64,000 nt of DNA, from contig NZ_KV467168.1 of NCBI RefSeq assembly GCF_001663775.1, positions 534,420 through 598,419 on the forward strand, given 5' to 3'. The notes beneath the pieces are model-generated. The model made no database searches. It worked only from the letters and a program-made list of their open reading frames with translations, and had not been told where the DNA came from. This DNA comes from Arthrobacter sp. B6 (GTDB taxonomy: Bacteria; Actinomycetota; Actinomycetes; Actinomycetales; Micrococcaceae). The translations under genes were made by a program, and so were the position numbers. Shown here one piece after another: positions 54,855 through 63,738 of this stretch (within the stretch, counting starts at the first letter, position 1; each line of letters starts with the position of its first letter).

Positions 54855-56000
54855 ATGAATGATCCCACCTACGCTCTGCTTTGGCCTCGGCCCCTATTCG
54901 AGTGGGAAGCCCGGCGCATTTTGGAATTGCCTTCCGGTGACCCCGAGTGGGTTTCTAAGGTCAGCCACCTGTTACTTGAGGCTTACGAGGACGAGGAAGT
55001 GGCCTCCGCGTTTCTGGCTGCAATACCCCCTGACAACGCCTATACGAGGACGTGGCTTCCACAGAGCGATGCACTGGCTCGGGCCTGGTTGACCGATCTC
55101 CTGAAGGACCACTCCAGGCTACGGCCCTACAAGGCGCCCGTTTACTGGGCGGAGCGGAACGGAGCCGCTAATGCTTTAGCAGCAGACAAACCCTACGAGA
55201 CCTTCGCTGAAGACTTCTTCGAACTCATAACCGAGTTGGAGGAGGTAGGCTACTTCCCCAAGGTCCTGAAAAAGAACTGTGTCGACGACCCCCTCGATTT
55301 GGACGAGGTTCGAAAGACGATCCGCCGCGCCACAAAGCTGGACGTAAAGTGGCCCATGACCCCCGGCGATATCTTCGGGCTCTCCGATGGGGCGGTGTAC
55401 TCATTAGTCGAGTATTTTCACGACCAAGCCCAAAGGCCGCGAACAGCCACCATTCACAGCTACGGGGACTGTGGTCTGCACTATCAGAACTGGAACAGCC
55501 AATCGGGGCAGAGCGTCTATCGCTGGCGACTTAACGCGTTACTGGAGAACCACCGCGTACCGCTCCGGCTAGGCTCCTCGGGCGAAGAGCAAGGGCGGCT
55601 TATACGGCATTTCAACTCGCCCCTGGACGACCTCGCCAGCTCCGAGATTACTAAACGCGCCGACGCCCCCGAAGACGAAGTGGCTCATGCCGTTAGAAAA
55701 TTCAGAGCTCGTGACGCATCCATCGCCGAGAAGCGCGCCGCGATTGTGATGCTCTACGGCGAGATGGAACCGAAGCGGAAGGCAATCGGTCGGAAACTCT
55801 CCTCTGGTGACGAGAGCGATCTCTTCCGAATTGCAAATACCTTTAATCTCCGACACCGGGATAAGTCCCAGAAGTCGGACTACGGGGAGGAGTTCCTGGA
55901 CTGGGTATTCTGGACGAATCTTTCGACCCTACGATTGCTTGACGAATTGGCACGCCGACAAAATGCCGCCGCTACCGTAAGCAAGGAAGCGTCAGCTTGA
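54855..56000 (+). CDS. unknown 382-residue soluble protein, possible cargo
   Basis: Starts at ATG 54855 with no ribosome site; an in-frame upstream extension looks noncoding. The protein is soluble, Trp- and Arg-rich (LLWPRPLFEWEARRILELPS; DASIAEKRAAIVMLYGEMEP; DWVFWTNLSTLRLLDELARR). The C-terminal segment with KFRARDASIAEKRAAIV resembles hypothetical proteins of actinobacterial accessory islands, but I cannot name a family. It is the only rightward gene in the leftward transfer region. A defence or entry-exclusion role is speculation. Confidence 0.6.
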   Translation: MNDPTYALLWPRPLFEWEARRILELPSGDPEWVSKVSHLLLEAYEDEEVASAFLAAIPPDNAYTRTWLPQSDALARAWLTDLLKDHSRLRPYKAPVYWAERNGAANALAADKPYETFAEDFFELITELEEVGYFPKVLKKNCVDDPLDLDEVRKTIRRATKLDVKWPMTPGDIFGLSDGAVYSLVEYFHDQAQRPRTATIHSYGDCGLHYQNWNSQSGQSVYRWRLNALLENHRVPLRLGSSGEEQGRLIRHFNSPLDDLASSEITKRADAPEDEVAHAVRKFRARDASIAEKRAAIVMLYGEMEPKRKAIGRKLSSGDESDLFRIANTFNLRHRDKSQKSDYGEEFLDWVFWTNLSTLRLLDELARRQNAAATVSKEASA

Positions 56001-56304
56001 CCATGTGCCATCTATTCGACACTGGCTGGCCGATGTCCTCCGCAACCTCCACGCTGTAAGCGGCGCGTCGCGCTGTCGAAAACGACCGCTGCCGCCAGCA
56101 AGGGTTGAACCTCCCGGAAGCCCGGGCTGCACCGAGGATGACAAAGGCAATCGAAACAGCTGCCATGAACGTAATTCTGCCCTGAAATCGAGCTGGGTTG
56201 ATTTGCCCGTTGGTATATGTTCGGTTCAGGCGGTCAATAACAAGTCTCAGCGATAGGCGGGACGTCGCAGGTTAGCGACGTACTAATGGCACTAGAAGAG
56301 TTCT
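56001..56304. other. intergenic region between convergent genes
   Basis: About 300 bases with nothing recognised. No clear T-tailed hairpin. Confidence 0.35.
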
Positions 56305-57426
56305 CTAGCGCTCCAACAGATCGAAATACGCAGGACCAGGATTCCAACTCACTGGATGCAACAACGTCCCTACCGCCGGGTTCAGAGCACTCCACATCAT
56401 GCCGTCGCCCGCGTAGATGCCGACGTGGCCCCAGTTGTCAGGTCCCTGGGGATTTTGAACGACCAGATCTCCTGGTTGAGGGTCCTCTGTTCGGACACCC
56501 ACACGCCACTGTTCTACTCGCGGCAGCTCGATTCCGGCTTGCCTGTAGATCCACTGCACATAGCCGGAGCAATCCCAAGCTTTGAAGGCAGTCCCTCCCC
56601 ACACATATCTGCCGCCTAGACCGTCCTGCGTGAACCTCAGAATGTCCTGACGCAGCTGGCTCAAGCTACGGGAAGGTGCTCCAGGTTGCGGCGCGGGCGA
56701 GGAATCTGCACAAGAGGCAGTAGCAGTGCCGCCCTCAAGCGCAGCAACGATTGCCGTGGCCGCAGGCTCCCAACGTGCATACAGTTCAGGAAAAGCAGAC
56801 ACCTGGACGGCTTGCGCCGCCAAACCTTTGTCCATTGCCTGCCAACCGGGAACGTCCAGCAGTCCTCGCGGACTTCCGCGATTCGGTCCAGACGGACCCC
56901 CGTAGAAGGCACGCGCGTTGTAAGAGGCATCCATCAGCTGCTCAACCGTCCCCCAACCTGCCGCCGGGCGCTGCTGCGCTGAACCGATCGAGTCGTGGTC
57001 ACGTCCAACGCCGTCATTGGGGAAATGCAGGGAAGCCGGCACGCTGGGGTTCGCAAGCATGCGCAGGCTTGACTCCTGCAGCGCCATCATGATGGCAATG
57101 ATCTGGCCGGAGCGCGGTATGCCCAGCTGCTTGCCGACCGCGATGTATGTCCGCGCAACGCTCTCCTGACGAGGCGTCAGCTCGTAGAGCAAGCGTCCGG
57201 CGTTCCGAACTTCCAAGCCGGCACCAGTGACGTTAGGGGCAGTGGACACCTCGGATCCTACTGGTGTACAGGCGACTGCGGATTGGCGCGCCATACCAGT
57301 TAGCGCCGCCACGCCTCCGGCAAATGCCATGGCGCCAACCAGCAGAGCGAGGGAAACGGCCGCCGATACGACCTTCATAAATGCCCGGCGCCGCATGAGG
57401 CCTGCGACGGCCACCAGTCCAGACAC
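56305..57426 (-). CDS. NlpC/P60 cell-wall peptidase of the conjugation system
   Basis: A 373-residue exported protein. It has an N-terminal hydrophobic helix (VVSAAVSLALLVGAMAFAGG), a middle domain of the type found with transglycosylase-like partners (IIAIMMALQESSLRMLANPS), and a C-terminal NlpC/P60 domain with Cys286 (WDCSGYVQW) and His334 (WGHVGIYAG). It would open peptidoglycan for the transfer channel. The GTG start shares its position with the upstream stop; ATG 57396 is possible. Confidence 0.88.
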   Translation of the reverse strand: MSGLVAVAGLMRRRAFMKVVSAAVSLALLVGAMAFAGGVAALTGMARQSAVACTPVGSEVSTAPNVTGAGLEVRNAGRLLYELTPRQESVARTYIAVGKQLGIPRSGQIIAIMMALQESSLRMLANPSVPASLHFPNDGVGRDHDSIGSAQQRPAAGWGTVEQLMDASYNARAFYGGPSGPNRGSPRGLLDVPGWQAMDKGLAAQAVQVSAFPELYARWEPAATAIVAALEGGTATASCADSSPAPQPGAPSRSLSQLRQDILRFTQDGLGGRYVWGGTAFKAWDCSGYVQWIYRQAGIELPRVEQWRVGVRTEDPQPGDLVVQNPQGPDNWGHVGIYAGDGMMWSALNPAVGTLLHPVSWNPGPAYFDLLER

Positions 57427-58139
57427 TAGTAGACGATTCTCTCTGCGGTCGCGTAGAAGGCAACCATGGCGCAGTGCCCAGATGGAGCGGTGGTGGCAGG
57501 AGGACAGTTGACCATCACCGTGACAGGTGCCGCATAGGCACTTCTGCCGTTAGTGGACTCGTCTACAACTTGCACCGTCACAGTGCATACGTGGAGGCCC
57601 TCCCACGGGGCCGGATACTCCTGAACCTTGGCCAACTCGAGATCGCAGCGCAACGACTCGGCGGTGCCGCTTCGGCGAGCGGAGTGTTCTGCCAGGGTGG
57701 TGAACGTCGCCGCTGTCACGCCTGTCCCTTCAAACTCCCGAACCAGCACAGATAAGGGATTCGATCCATCGGGCAGCAACTCCCACCAGGACCGCACCTT
57801 GGCATATACGTCTGAGTACGACGACGAACGGCTGTCCCAGCTATAGATTCCCGTTGCTGCCGCTACAGCGAGCGTCCGGTAATCGCGGGTACGTGGCAAA
57901 CCATCCGCCGACGCATCCGCCGTAACGACCGGCTCGTCAGGAACACCGGACGTACTGCCGGTTGCAGTGGCAGTGCCTGATGGCTTCGCAATTGAAGGCG
58001 CGGTTGCGGACGTGGTCGACGGGACCGGTCCGCTGGGACTATCGGCAGGCCAAAGTAGGAAGACCGCACTAATCATGAGCAGGGCAACCAGCCCTCCCGC
58101 CAGCCACTCCCGGCGGCTAACTCTTCGGAACCAATTCAT
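57426..58139 (-). CDS. single-pass membrane protein of the conjugation system (VirB8 position)
   Basis: A 237-residue protein with one N-terminal helix (EWLAGGLVALLMISAVFLLW), a Ser/Thr/Pro-rich linker (residues about 36-75) and an extracytoplasmic domain of about 150 residues (TRDYRTLAVAAATGIYSWDS...). The layout and gene position fit VirB8/TcpC-like proteins. ATG 58139 follows CGGAG at good spacing. It overlaps the NlpC gene start. Confidence 0.7.
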   Translation of the reverse strand: MNWFRRVSRREWLAGGLVALLMISAVFLLWPADSPSGPVPSTTSATAPSIAKPSGTATATGSTSGVPDEPVVTADASADGLPRTRDYRTLAVAAATGIYSWDSRSSSYSDVYAKVRSWWELLPDGSNPLSVLVREFEGTGVTAATFTTLAEHSARRSGTAESLRCDLELAKVQEYPAPWEGLHVCTVTVQVVDESTNGRSAYAAPVTVMVNCPPATTAPSGHCAMVAFYATAERIVY

Positions 58140-58168
58140 GGCCAACTCCGGTGAATGACGACCAAGAC

Positions 58169-59068
58169 CTACAGAGCCGGTCTATGTACTTCGTGCTGAA
58201 GCACGCGCCAAGCTGCGTGGTACAGCTGCCGGGCAAATCCGATATTGACCGCAATGTACCTTTCGGTGACGCCGAGCTCGCAAGCCAGAGCAGCCATCTG
58301 GACGGACCTATCCAGTCCCCGCAGTCCCGGACGGACGATAGTCTCCGCGACGCTCCGAAGAACGTTTGTGGGAAGGCAGTTCGCAGCGCACCGGCAGAGT
58401 TCGTCGACGCCTAATCCGGGTTCGGGGTGGCAGTTCAATGCCGTGTTGATTGTCTTTGCCGTCTGCCGAACGACGGTTACGGCATGCCATCGACGCCGGT
58501 CTTTGGGGGACGGAGGTCCGTAATGCCTCGGCCCCGTGAGGCCGGATACGGCAAGCCTCCAGGTTTCCTCACTGACGCTGCGCTGGACCAGGCCCAGCAT
58601 GGCGTGTGCCCAGGCCTGATCAACATAGTTCTCGACGTCGTTTCCTGCCGCACCGGCATGGACGACAGCAAGAAGCTCCGGTGAGCTTTCCGTCGTCGTG
58701 AAGTCAACAAGCAAGGGCAACGTTTGATGGCTAAGCTCGCGCCGGATATGGGCAGCGCAGATCTTATTGCAGACACCTTGGACCCACGCTTCAAACGGGA
58801 TGCCGGGCAGTTCCCGGTAACGTCCCCGCGCAACCCCGTCCCACACGGCGACCCGGATGTCCTGCATGACGTCGTCCACATCGCAGGATCGCCCGATCCG
58901 CGCGAGCCGAGAAACGACGTACCGGTGCACCCCATCAACCGCGACCATGATCCGGTCGATCTGGATGACGGGTTCTCCCGGCGGAGGTGCGCTTCGCAAT
59001 GAGACATCAACGTCAGCGACCGTCTCTAGTCCCTCTGTAGATTGATACGCCTTGGCTTCAATTTCCAT
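58169..59068 (-). CDS. RNA polymerase sigma factor (ECF-like)
   Basis: A 299-residue protein with a sigma-70 region 2 (YVVSRLARIGRSCDVDDVMQ, DIRVAVWDGVARGRYRELPG, FEAWVQGVCNKICAAHIRR) and a late helix-turn-helix-like region (MAALACELGVTERYIAVNIG). It is longer than most ECF factors. As the first gene ahead of the membrane and NlpC genes it may direct transcription of the transfer region. Confidence 0.75.
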   Translation of the reverse strand: MEIEAKAYQSTEGLETVADVDVSLRSAPPPGEPVIQIDRIMVAVDGVHRYVVSRLARIGRSCDVDDVMQDIRVAVWDGVARGRYRELPGIPFEAWVQGVCNKICAAHIRRELSHQTLPLLVDFTTTESSPELLAVVHAGAAGNDVENYVDQAWAHAMLGLVQRSVSEETWRLAVSGLTGPRHYGPPSPKDRRRWHAVTVVRQTAKTINTALNCHPEPGLGVDELCRCAANCLPTNVLRSVAETIVRPGLRGLDRSVQMAALACELGVTERYIAVNIGFARQLYHAAWRVLQHEVHRPAL

Positions 59069-59175
59069 GGCTTCACCGCTTTGACTGTTCAGATCGAGTA
59101 GTTCGCAGAGTCGCGCAAACGGCCACCCCAGTTAGTGGATGCGGAGATCCAACAACGATCAGAAGAAGCTATAGG

Positions 59176-59195
59176 AATTATTGTCGAAGATAATT
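59176..59195. promoter_or_regulatory. AT-rich inverted repeat upstream of the ArsR-like gene
   Basis: AATTAT, 8-base spacer, ATAATT, about 60 bases upstream of the ArsR-type gene and 110 upstream of the sigma factor gene. The low-GC patch in high-GC DNA fits a promoter-operator. Confidence 0.45.
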
Positions 59196-59254
59196 AAAGT
59201 ATCGTCAAGAGTGCGGTTCTTACTTTTTGCACCGCCTTCGGGAAGAATGACCTT

Positions 59255-59578
59255 ATGCCGAGAATTACGCAGCCTCACGACGCCGCCTGGTCGGCTGACG
59301 TGGAGGCTGCCGTCGCAACCTTCGGCAACCGGGCGCGAAACGAGATTCTTCGATTCCTCACTGCCACTGGGCCCGCGACGCGCGGAGACATCGTCGCTGC
59401 TGTCAGCGCGGGCGATCCCAGCGTGGCCAAGCATCTGGCCGCGCTCGAAGAGGCAGGCGTGGTGACAGTCGACGTCGAGCCTGGACGTAGACACGGACGG
59501 TCACCACGGTATTCGGCGAACCCTGTCCGGATCAAGGAACTGCTCGACGCTCACCTTAAGTACCTGCTGGAGAAGTAG
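59255..59578 (+). CDS. ArsR-type winged-helix regulator
   Basis: A 107-residue protein with a complete winged HTH (NRARNEILRFLTATGPATRG; DPSVAKHLAALEEAGVVTVD; RRHGRSPRYSANP). No metal-binding cysteines, so it is not a classical metal sensor. It is divergent from the sigma factor gene and may control it. Confidence 0.8.
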   Translation: MPRITQPHDAAWSADVEAAVATFGNRARNEILRFLTATGPATRGDIVAAVSAGDPSVAKHLAALEEAGVVTVDVEPGRRHGRSPRYSANPVRIKELLDAHLKYLLEK

Positions 59579-59605
59579 CTGGGTACCTTCGTAGCGAAGG
59601 CGCGT

Positions 59606-60112
59606 CTACACTTCGTTTTCCGCTTCCTCGCCCCCGTCGGGTTGCGAACTGGCCGCCCGCTCCCCCTCCGGCCGGCGGCTAATGTCCTTGTTCAAGTACT
59701 CGGTGATTGCCCGGAGCGTCTCCGGCGACACATCCCCCAGGGTGCGGGCCGCGAACGTCTTCACCCTCGCGGCACGGAGAGATTTCACGAATTCAAGCTG
59801 GGAATCAATCCGCTGAGGCAGATCTGTGGTGTCGCTCCCGAGCAGATACGCGGGATCCACATTGAAGATTTCGCACAAGGCGCCCAGTAGTGCCGGGTCA
59901 CTCACCAGCCTGCCCGTGCCGTCCTTCATGTAGAACCAGCGGGCTCTAGAAAGCTTGATCCCCTTCTTCCCCAGCTTTTCCTGGACTTCGCGGAACGTGA
60001 CGGGTTGTCCCTTCTCGGCCACGACGACGTCGAGCAGCAAGTTCAAGCGGCGTGCAAGTTCGGCCTGCGGGGAGGCTTCCGTGCCTTTGCCATCTTCTCC
60101 ATCTGCGGACAC
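59606..60112 (-). CDS. EspR-like HTH regulator 1
   Basis: A 168-residue protein. It has an N-terminal XRE-type HTH (ARRLNLLLDVVVAEKGQPVT; IKLSRARWFYMKDGTGRLVS) and a C-terminal helical dimerisation segment (ARVKTFAARTLGDVSPETLR), the layout of mycobacterial EspR. It is a clear paralogue of the protein at 61694-62137. GTG 60112 is chosen because GGGAGG lies 5 bases before it. Confidence 0.8.
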   Translation of the reverse strand: MSADGEDGKGTEASPQAELARRLNLLLDVVVAEKGQPVTFREVQEKLGKKGIKLSRARWFYMKDGTGRLVSDPALLGALCEIFNVDPAYLLGSDTTDLPQRIDSQLEFVKSLRAARVKTFAARTLGDVSPETLRAITEYLNKDISRRPEGERAASSQPDGGEEAENEV

Positions 60113-60245
60113 GTTCACCTCCCAGACTCACATGGCCCTCGGATACGAGCCACCGATTCTTGCCCAGTATTGCCTTAGCTAAACTCCCTACGCAATAAGT
60201 GGGGCACCGTACTTCCATCACTATGGGGATGAGCGTATCGTGTTG

Positions 60246-60263
60246 CTGTAGACCCGTCTACAG
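60246..60263. promoter_or_regulatory. perfect inverted repeat CTGTAGAC-CC-GTCTACAG
   Basis: Two perfect 8-bp arms with a 2-base spacer, centred about 47 bases upstream of the ArsR-like gene at 60302 and 140 upstream of EspR-like gene 1. Dyad size suits an ArsR dimer. Confidence 0.55.
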
Positions 60264-60301
60264 CGGGCTCAAGAGCTTCCTCATCACGTGGTTGTGGTCT
60301 C

Positions 60302-60640
60302 ATGGCGAACATCTTGATGAACCGGACGCGAAGCCGCCTCATTCGCATTTTGATTACCTGCGGCCCGGCGACGTCCAACCAACTTGCTGCAGCCCTGAAC
60401 ATAGCCGTCACATGCGTCCGTAGACACCTAACCTTGTTGTCCGAGGCAGGCATGATCATTCCCCGTTCAGGAACGTACATGGCTCAGCCGGACGAAATCG
60501 AAAGGCAACTCGCTGACCTGGCGGCCGCGTTTCAGTCAGCCGGCAGCGACGTCAGAAACCGGGCAACGGATGACTCCCATTTCTCGGTAGCGCCGTTCCA
60601 CTCGAGCGAGTGCCCGGGGACGTCGAACCGAACCAGTTGA
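60302..60640 (+). CDS. ArsR/DeoR-type small winged-helix regulator
   Basis: A 112-residue protein with LIRILITCGPATSNQLAAAL, NIAVTCVRRHLTLLSEAGMI forming the HTH. The C-terminal 36 residues overlap the convergent hydrolase gene and look unlike a folded domain. Likely autoregulator through the upstream inverted repeat. Confidence 0.65.
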   Translation: MANILMNRTRSRLIRILITCGPATSNQLAAALNIAVTCVRRHLTLLSEAGMIIPRSGTYMAQPDEIERQLADLAAAFQSAGSDVRNRATDDSHFSVAPFHSSECPGTSNRTS

Positions 60641-61707
60641 ACGAGGTCCGGTCGCAGTTCCGCGAACCGCTCGGAGACCTCCACCGGCGTCGACTTGTCC
60701 TCGACGCCGTGGAGAATAAGCGTCGGCGTCTTGAGCTCGGCAGCGCGGGTAACCCAGTCCAGCGCGTAGAGGTCAATGGATTGCTTGAGACCCGTGACCC
60801 AGCGGCCCGCATTCGAACCCAGCAAGCTCAGCCCAGCCCTGGCGATAGCTTTGGGCAATCCACTGGCACTCCCGTTAGACGTCAGAGTCTCGGCCCAATC
60901 CAGAACGGGAGCCGCGAGCACCAGGCCGACGATCCGATCAGAGTGGGCTGAGAGATTTGCTGCACGCAGGGCCATCGAGCCGCCCAGGGACCATCCAAAC
61001 AATACGAGCCGCTCAGCGCCATGGTCCACGGCGTAGTTGATGGCCGCTTCTACATCCAACCACTCATTCTGGCCTAATGAGTACCGGGAATCGTTCGACG
61101 GCGGCGCTTCGCCGTCGTTCCGGAACGACACGACCAGCGATATGATGCCGAGTCTGCTCACAACAGGAACACCGCGAAGGGCGCCGGCTCGTTTTCCACC
61201 CATCCCATGCGCGTGGATGGCCCATGTCGAAGACACCGGACCGGCGGCCGTGGGCGCGAATTTCCATGCGGGTGCCATACCGCCGTCGACCTGAATCTCC
61301 ACGTTCTCAAATGGCAGACCCAGTTGCTCGGGTTTGGAGTACGCGTACCCGCTCCAGATGCCGGCGGTAGCAGCGTGTATGTCACCGTAGTCGACTCGCT
61401 CCACAAGCCGAGTCAATGTTCCCCCGCTGGCGTCCTCGGCTATTACAGCCCCTATGCAGGCGTGGCCCTTCCCGTTGTCGAACCACAAGCTATATCGGCC
61501 TGGCGCTCTCGTTAATAGGGTCGCTGGCAGTTCGATCCTCAGGGATCCATCCTCGCCGGGGAATACTTGCCTGATGGGAAGATCCTCCCGACGTGTAGTG
61601 CTCGGCACCACCACCCGGCGCGCAAAGTAGGCGGCGCCGAGGAACGTTATAAAAGATGCACATACAGCTGCAAGCGCCAGCGGGCCCAGCACTTTAGGAG
61701 CCTTCAT
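60532..61707 (-). CDS. membrane-anchored alpha/beta hydrolase
   Basis: A 391-residue protein with an N-terminal hydrophobic anchor (LGPLALAAVCASFITFLGAA) and an alpha/beta-hydrolase domain: nucleophile elbow GWSLGGSMAL, late acid and His regions (LILHGVEDKSTPVEVSERF; DVPGHSLEWNG). ATG 61707 follows AGGAGC; it overlaps HTH gene 2 by 14 bases. Last gene of the ImmA-like operon. It could be an outward-facing lipase, esterase or peptidase. Confidence 0.85.
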   Translation of the reverse strand: MKAPKVLGPLALAAVCASFITFLGAAYFARRVVVPSTTRREDLPIRQVFPGEDGSLRIELPATLLTRAPGRYSLWFDNGKGHACIGAVIAEDASGGTLTRLVERVDYGDIHAATAGIWSGYAYSKPEQLGLPFENVEIQVDGGMAPAWKFAPTAAGPVSSTWAIHAHGMGGKRAGALRGVPVVSRLGIISLVVSFRNDGEAPPSNDSRYSLGQNEWLDVEAAINYAVDHGAERLVLFGWSLGGSMALRAANLSAHSDRIVGLVLAAPVLDWAETLTSNGSASGLPKAIARAGLSLLGSNAGRWVTGLKQSIDLYALDWVTRAAELKTPTLILHGVEDKSTPVEVSERFAELRPDLVQLVRFDVPGHSLEWNGATEKWESSVARFLTSLPAD

Positions 61708-62137
61708 CTTCGCTCCTGACATGCTTGTCAATGACCTCCCTAAGCCGCGCCAGCGTCTCCGGAGACAAGTCCTGCAATTGCCTTGCTGCGAAATTCTTGA
61801 CGCGAGCTTCACGCATCGACCTAAGGAGGTTGAGCTGGGCTTCCACTAGTTCGGGTATCTCTGTTGAGTCATCCAGAAGGTATCGGCGATCCACGCCGAA
61901 GAATGACGCGAGGTTCTGCAGCAGATCCTGGTCCATAGCCAGGGAGCTGTCACCGCTTCGCATGTAGGCCCATCTTGACCGCGACAACGGCGTGCCATGC
62001 TGAGACATTGCTTCGCTGACCTCCCTGTAGGACAAGGGGCCTGTTCCTCGGGACTCATACAAATCCAGCAGGAGATTAATCTTGCGAGCGAGCCTGGCCT
62101 GCGGCGACTCAGAGGGTTCTACGGCATCATCTGCCAC
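61694..62137 (-). CDS. EspR-like HTH regulator 2
   Basis: A 147-residue paralogue of HTH regulator 1: SPQARLARKINLLLDLYESR, TPLSRSRWAYMRSGDSSLAM, ARVKNFAARQLQDLSPETLA. GTG 62137 with GGAAG upstream gives an N-terminus that aligns with regulator 1; a longer frame from 62182 is less likely. It overlaps the membrane-protein gene by 11 bases and the hydrolase by 14. It is a probable target or partner of the ImmA-like peptidase. Confidence 0.8.
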   Translation of the reverse strand: MADDAVEPSESPQARLARKINLLLDLYESRGTGPLSYREVSEAMSQHGTPLSRSRWAYMRSGDSSLAMDQDLLQNLASFFGVDRRYLLDDSTEIPELVEAQLNLLRSMREARVKNFAARQLQDLSPETLARLREVIDKHVRSEDEGS

Positions 62138-63164
62138 TTGGGTTCTTCCCCCTCCCCCATCGCGCCATGCCCAATCGACCACCCTGCGTGCTCCTATGGG
62201 AAGCGAGGTAGCTCTCTGTCCGAGTCAATGTTTGGAAATCAGCTTCATCCAGCAACTTAGCAGCAGCGGGATCCATCAGGAGAGCATCCTCGATCTCGAC
62301 GAGCATCCGATGAAGCCTCCGCGTCTCTGAGTCTCCCCGCTCGATGACTCCAGTGGGCGTCGCCATGCGTCCATCCTTGCGGGTAGCTGTCGCTTTTTCC
62401 CAAGTGGATGTGAGGTCTTCGAGTAAGCCAGCCTGGGTCCTCAGTTGCGTTCGGTGAGCGATCCGGCGCGCAACTGGTGGCAGGGCCAGTCCAGCACACA
62501 GGAACAACATCGCCCCAGCAAAACTGGTGTCGTAGATGGCAGCCAACTGCTGCATGGTCGCCTGGTCTCCGAGAAGATGGGCTAGGTCCATCCCCAAGAC
62601 TGAGAACACTACGACGATTGCGAGGAAGCACCCAACGCCGATGAGGGTGAAGGCGATGCGAAAGTAAGATGCGGCCATCCGACGTCGGAATCTAAAGCAC
62701 ACGTATCCGGTGACGCCGACTACCACCCCGATGTAAATAAACTGGATGGCGGAATAGAGGGCGGCAGCAGGCTGGTCCCCGTAATCCAACATGAATTTCG
62801 TTGAGGACGCGGGTGCTTCGATGCGGAGGAATGCAAGGACCAGCCCCACGGAGACTAGACCCAGAATTAGGAGGCCGCGACGGTCTCTGCGCACAGGTGC
62901 ATCGTTAAGCTCTGAGGCCCGGAGGATCGCCTGGGAAAGGAAGTAGATTCCCACGACCATCAAAATGTTCGCGAGAAGATCCAGGAGGTTGCGGCCGCCG
63001 AGGGCTCGATCACCCACGAGATAGATTGGATCGACGTTCAAGGAGAGCGCCGTTGCAATCGCAACGGCGGCAACGAGGATGCTGTGGTCCTTCCTCGTGC
63101 GCGCGCCTGGCAGCAAGCACAGAACGAGGCACCAGATGACCGCAGCCGTGACTGCCTGGATCAC
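62127..63164 (-). CDS. MAB_1171c-like (DUF6545-type) membrane protein
   Basis: A 345-residue protein with about seven hydrophobic helices in residues 1-245 (IQAVTAAVIWCLVLCLLPG; LLANILMVVGIYFLSQAIL; IGVGCFLAIVVVFSVLGM) and a 100-residue cytoplasmic tail. This layout is seen in MAB_1171c-family proteins, often encoded beside ImmA/IrrE-like proteins in Actinobacteria. GTG 63164 overlaps the peptidase stop (GTGA). Function unknown; a sensor or transporter role is inference. Confidence 0.75.
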   Translation of the reverse strand: MIQAVTAAVIWCLVLCLLPGARTRKDHSILVAAVAIATALSLNVDPIYLVGDRALGGRNLLDLLANILMVVGIYFLSQAILRASELNDAPVRRDRRGLLILGLVSVGLVLAFLRIEAPASSTKFMLDYGDQPAAALYSAIQFIYIGVVVGVTGYVCFRFRRRMAASYFRIAFTLIGVGCFLAIVVVFSVLGMDLAHLLGDQATMQQLAAIYDTSFAGAMLFLCAGLALPPVARRIAHRTQLRTQAGLLEDLTSTWEKATATRKDGRMATPTGVIERGDSETRRLHRMLVEIEDALLMDPAAAKLLDEADFQTLTRTESYLASHRSTQGGRLGMARWGRGKNPSGR

Positions 63165-63649
63165 CCGAAAACCTGCTCAAATGACCTTGGCTCCATGGTG
63201 CTGTCGCGGATAGCGCCGGCAAGAAGATCTGCGAGAGTCTCAGCTGCGGCCTCCAGGTCGTCGACGAAACTGCTCCGTGCCAAAGCTCGTGACACCATCT
63301 CTCCGTCAAGATTCGGGAAGAGGCTTGCTGCATAGTCGGAGGAAATTCCCAACTCATCGTGGCGCAGGATCATATGCCCAAGTTCATGAAGGATGAACTG
63401 CTGCCTATGGAGCGCTGAGTCCGTGACGGCGTGCAGAATGATTTCCCGAGTATCCGTCGACAACCAGAGACCGCAGACGGACGTGCCGTTGAGGATCGTC
63501 GTGGCTTCGATCTCGATTCGACGCCGACGTCGGGCGGCCACGATGGCGATGAGCCTCTCCAGCGTCAGGTGGTTCGGTAGCCGCAGTGATGCGAACGCCT
63601 CGGCCGCAACCTGAACTGGCCCCTGTTCTTGCGATTTTTGCTGGTCCAT
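63161..63649 (-). CDS. ImmA/IrrE-like metallopeptidase-domain protein
   Basis: A 162-residue protein with the zinc motif HELGH at 88-92 (FILHELGHMILRHDE) and a downstream helix with acidic residues (DDLEAAAETLADLLAGAI). Very strong ribosome site (AAGGAGGGGG). ImmA cleaves the ICE repressor ImmR in Bacillus, and IrrE/DdrO works similarly in Deinococcus. By analogy it may cleave one of the EspR-like regulators. First gene of a four-gene overlapping operon. Confidence 0.82.
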   Translation of the reverse strand: MDQQKSQEQGPVQVAAEAFASLRLPNHLTLERLIAIVAARRRRRIEIEATTILNGTSVCGLWLSTDTREIILHAVTDSALHRQQFILHELGHMILRHDELGISSDYAASLFPNLDGEMVSRALARSSFVDDLEAAAETLADLLAGAIRDSTMEPRSFEQVFG

Positions 63650-63738
63650 ACCGCCCCCTCCTTGCAGCGGACAGCAAGTTGTGACTGCCATTGACGGCGG
63701 CCACGGGAGTGCACCAGGCGCCCCAACTTCAATTGAAC

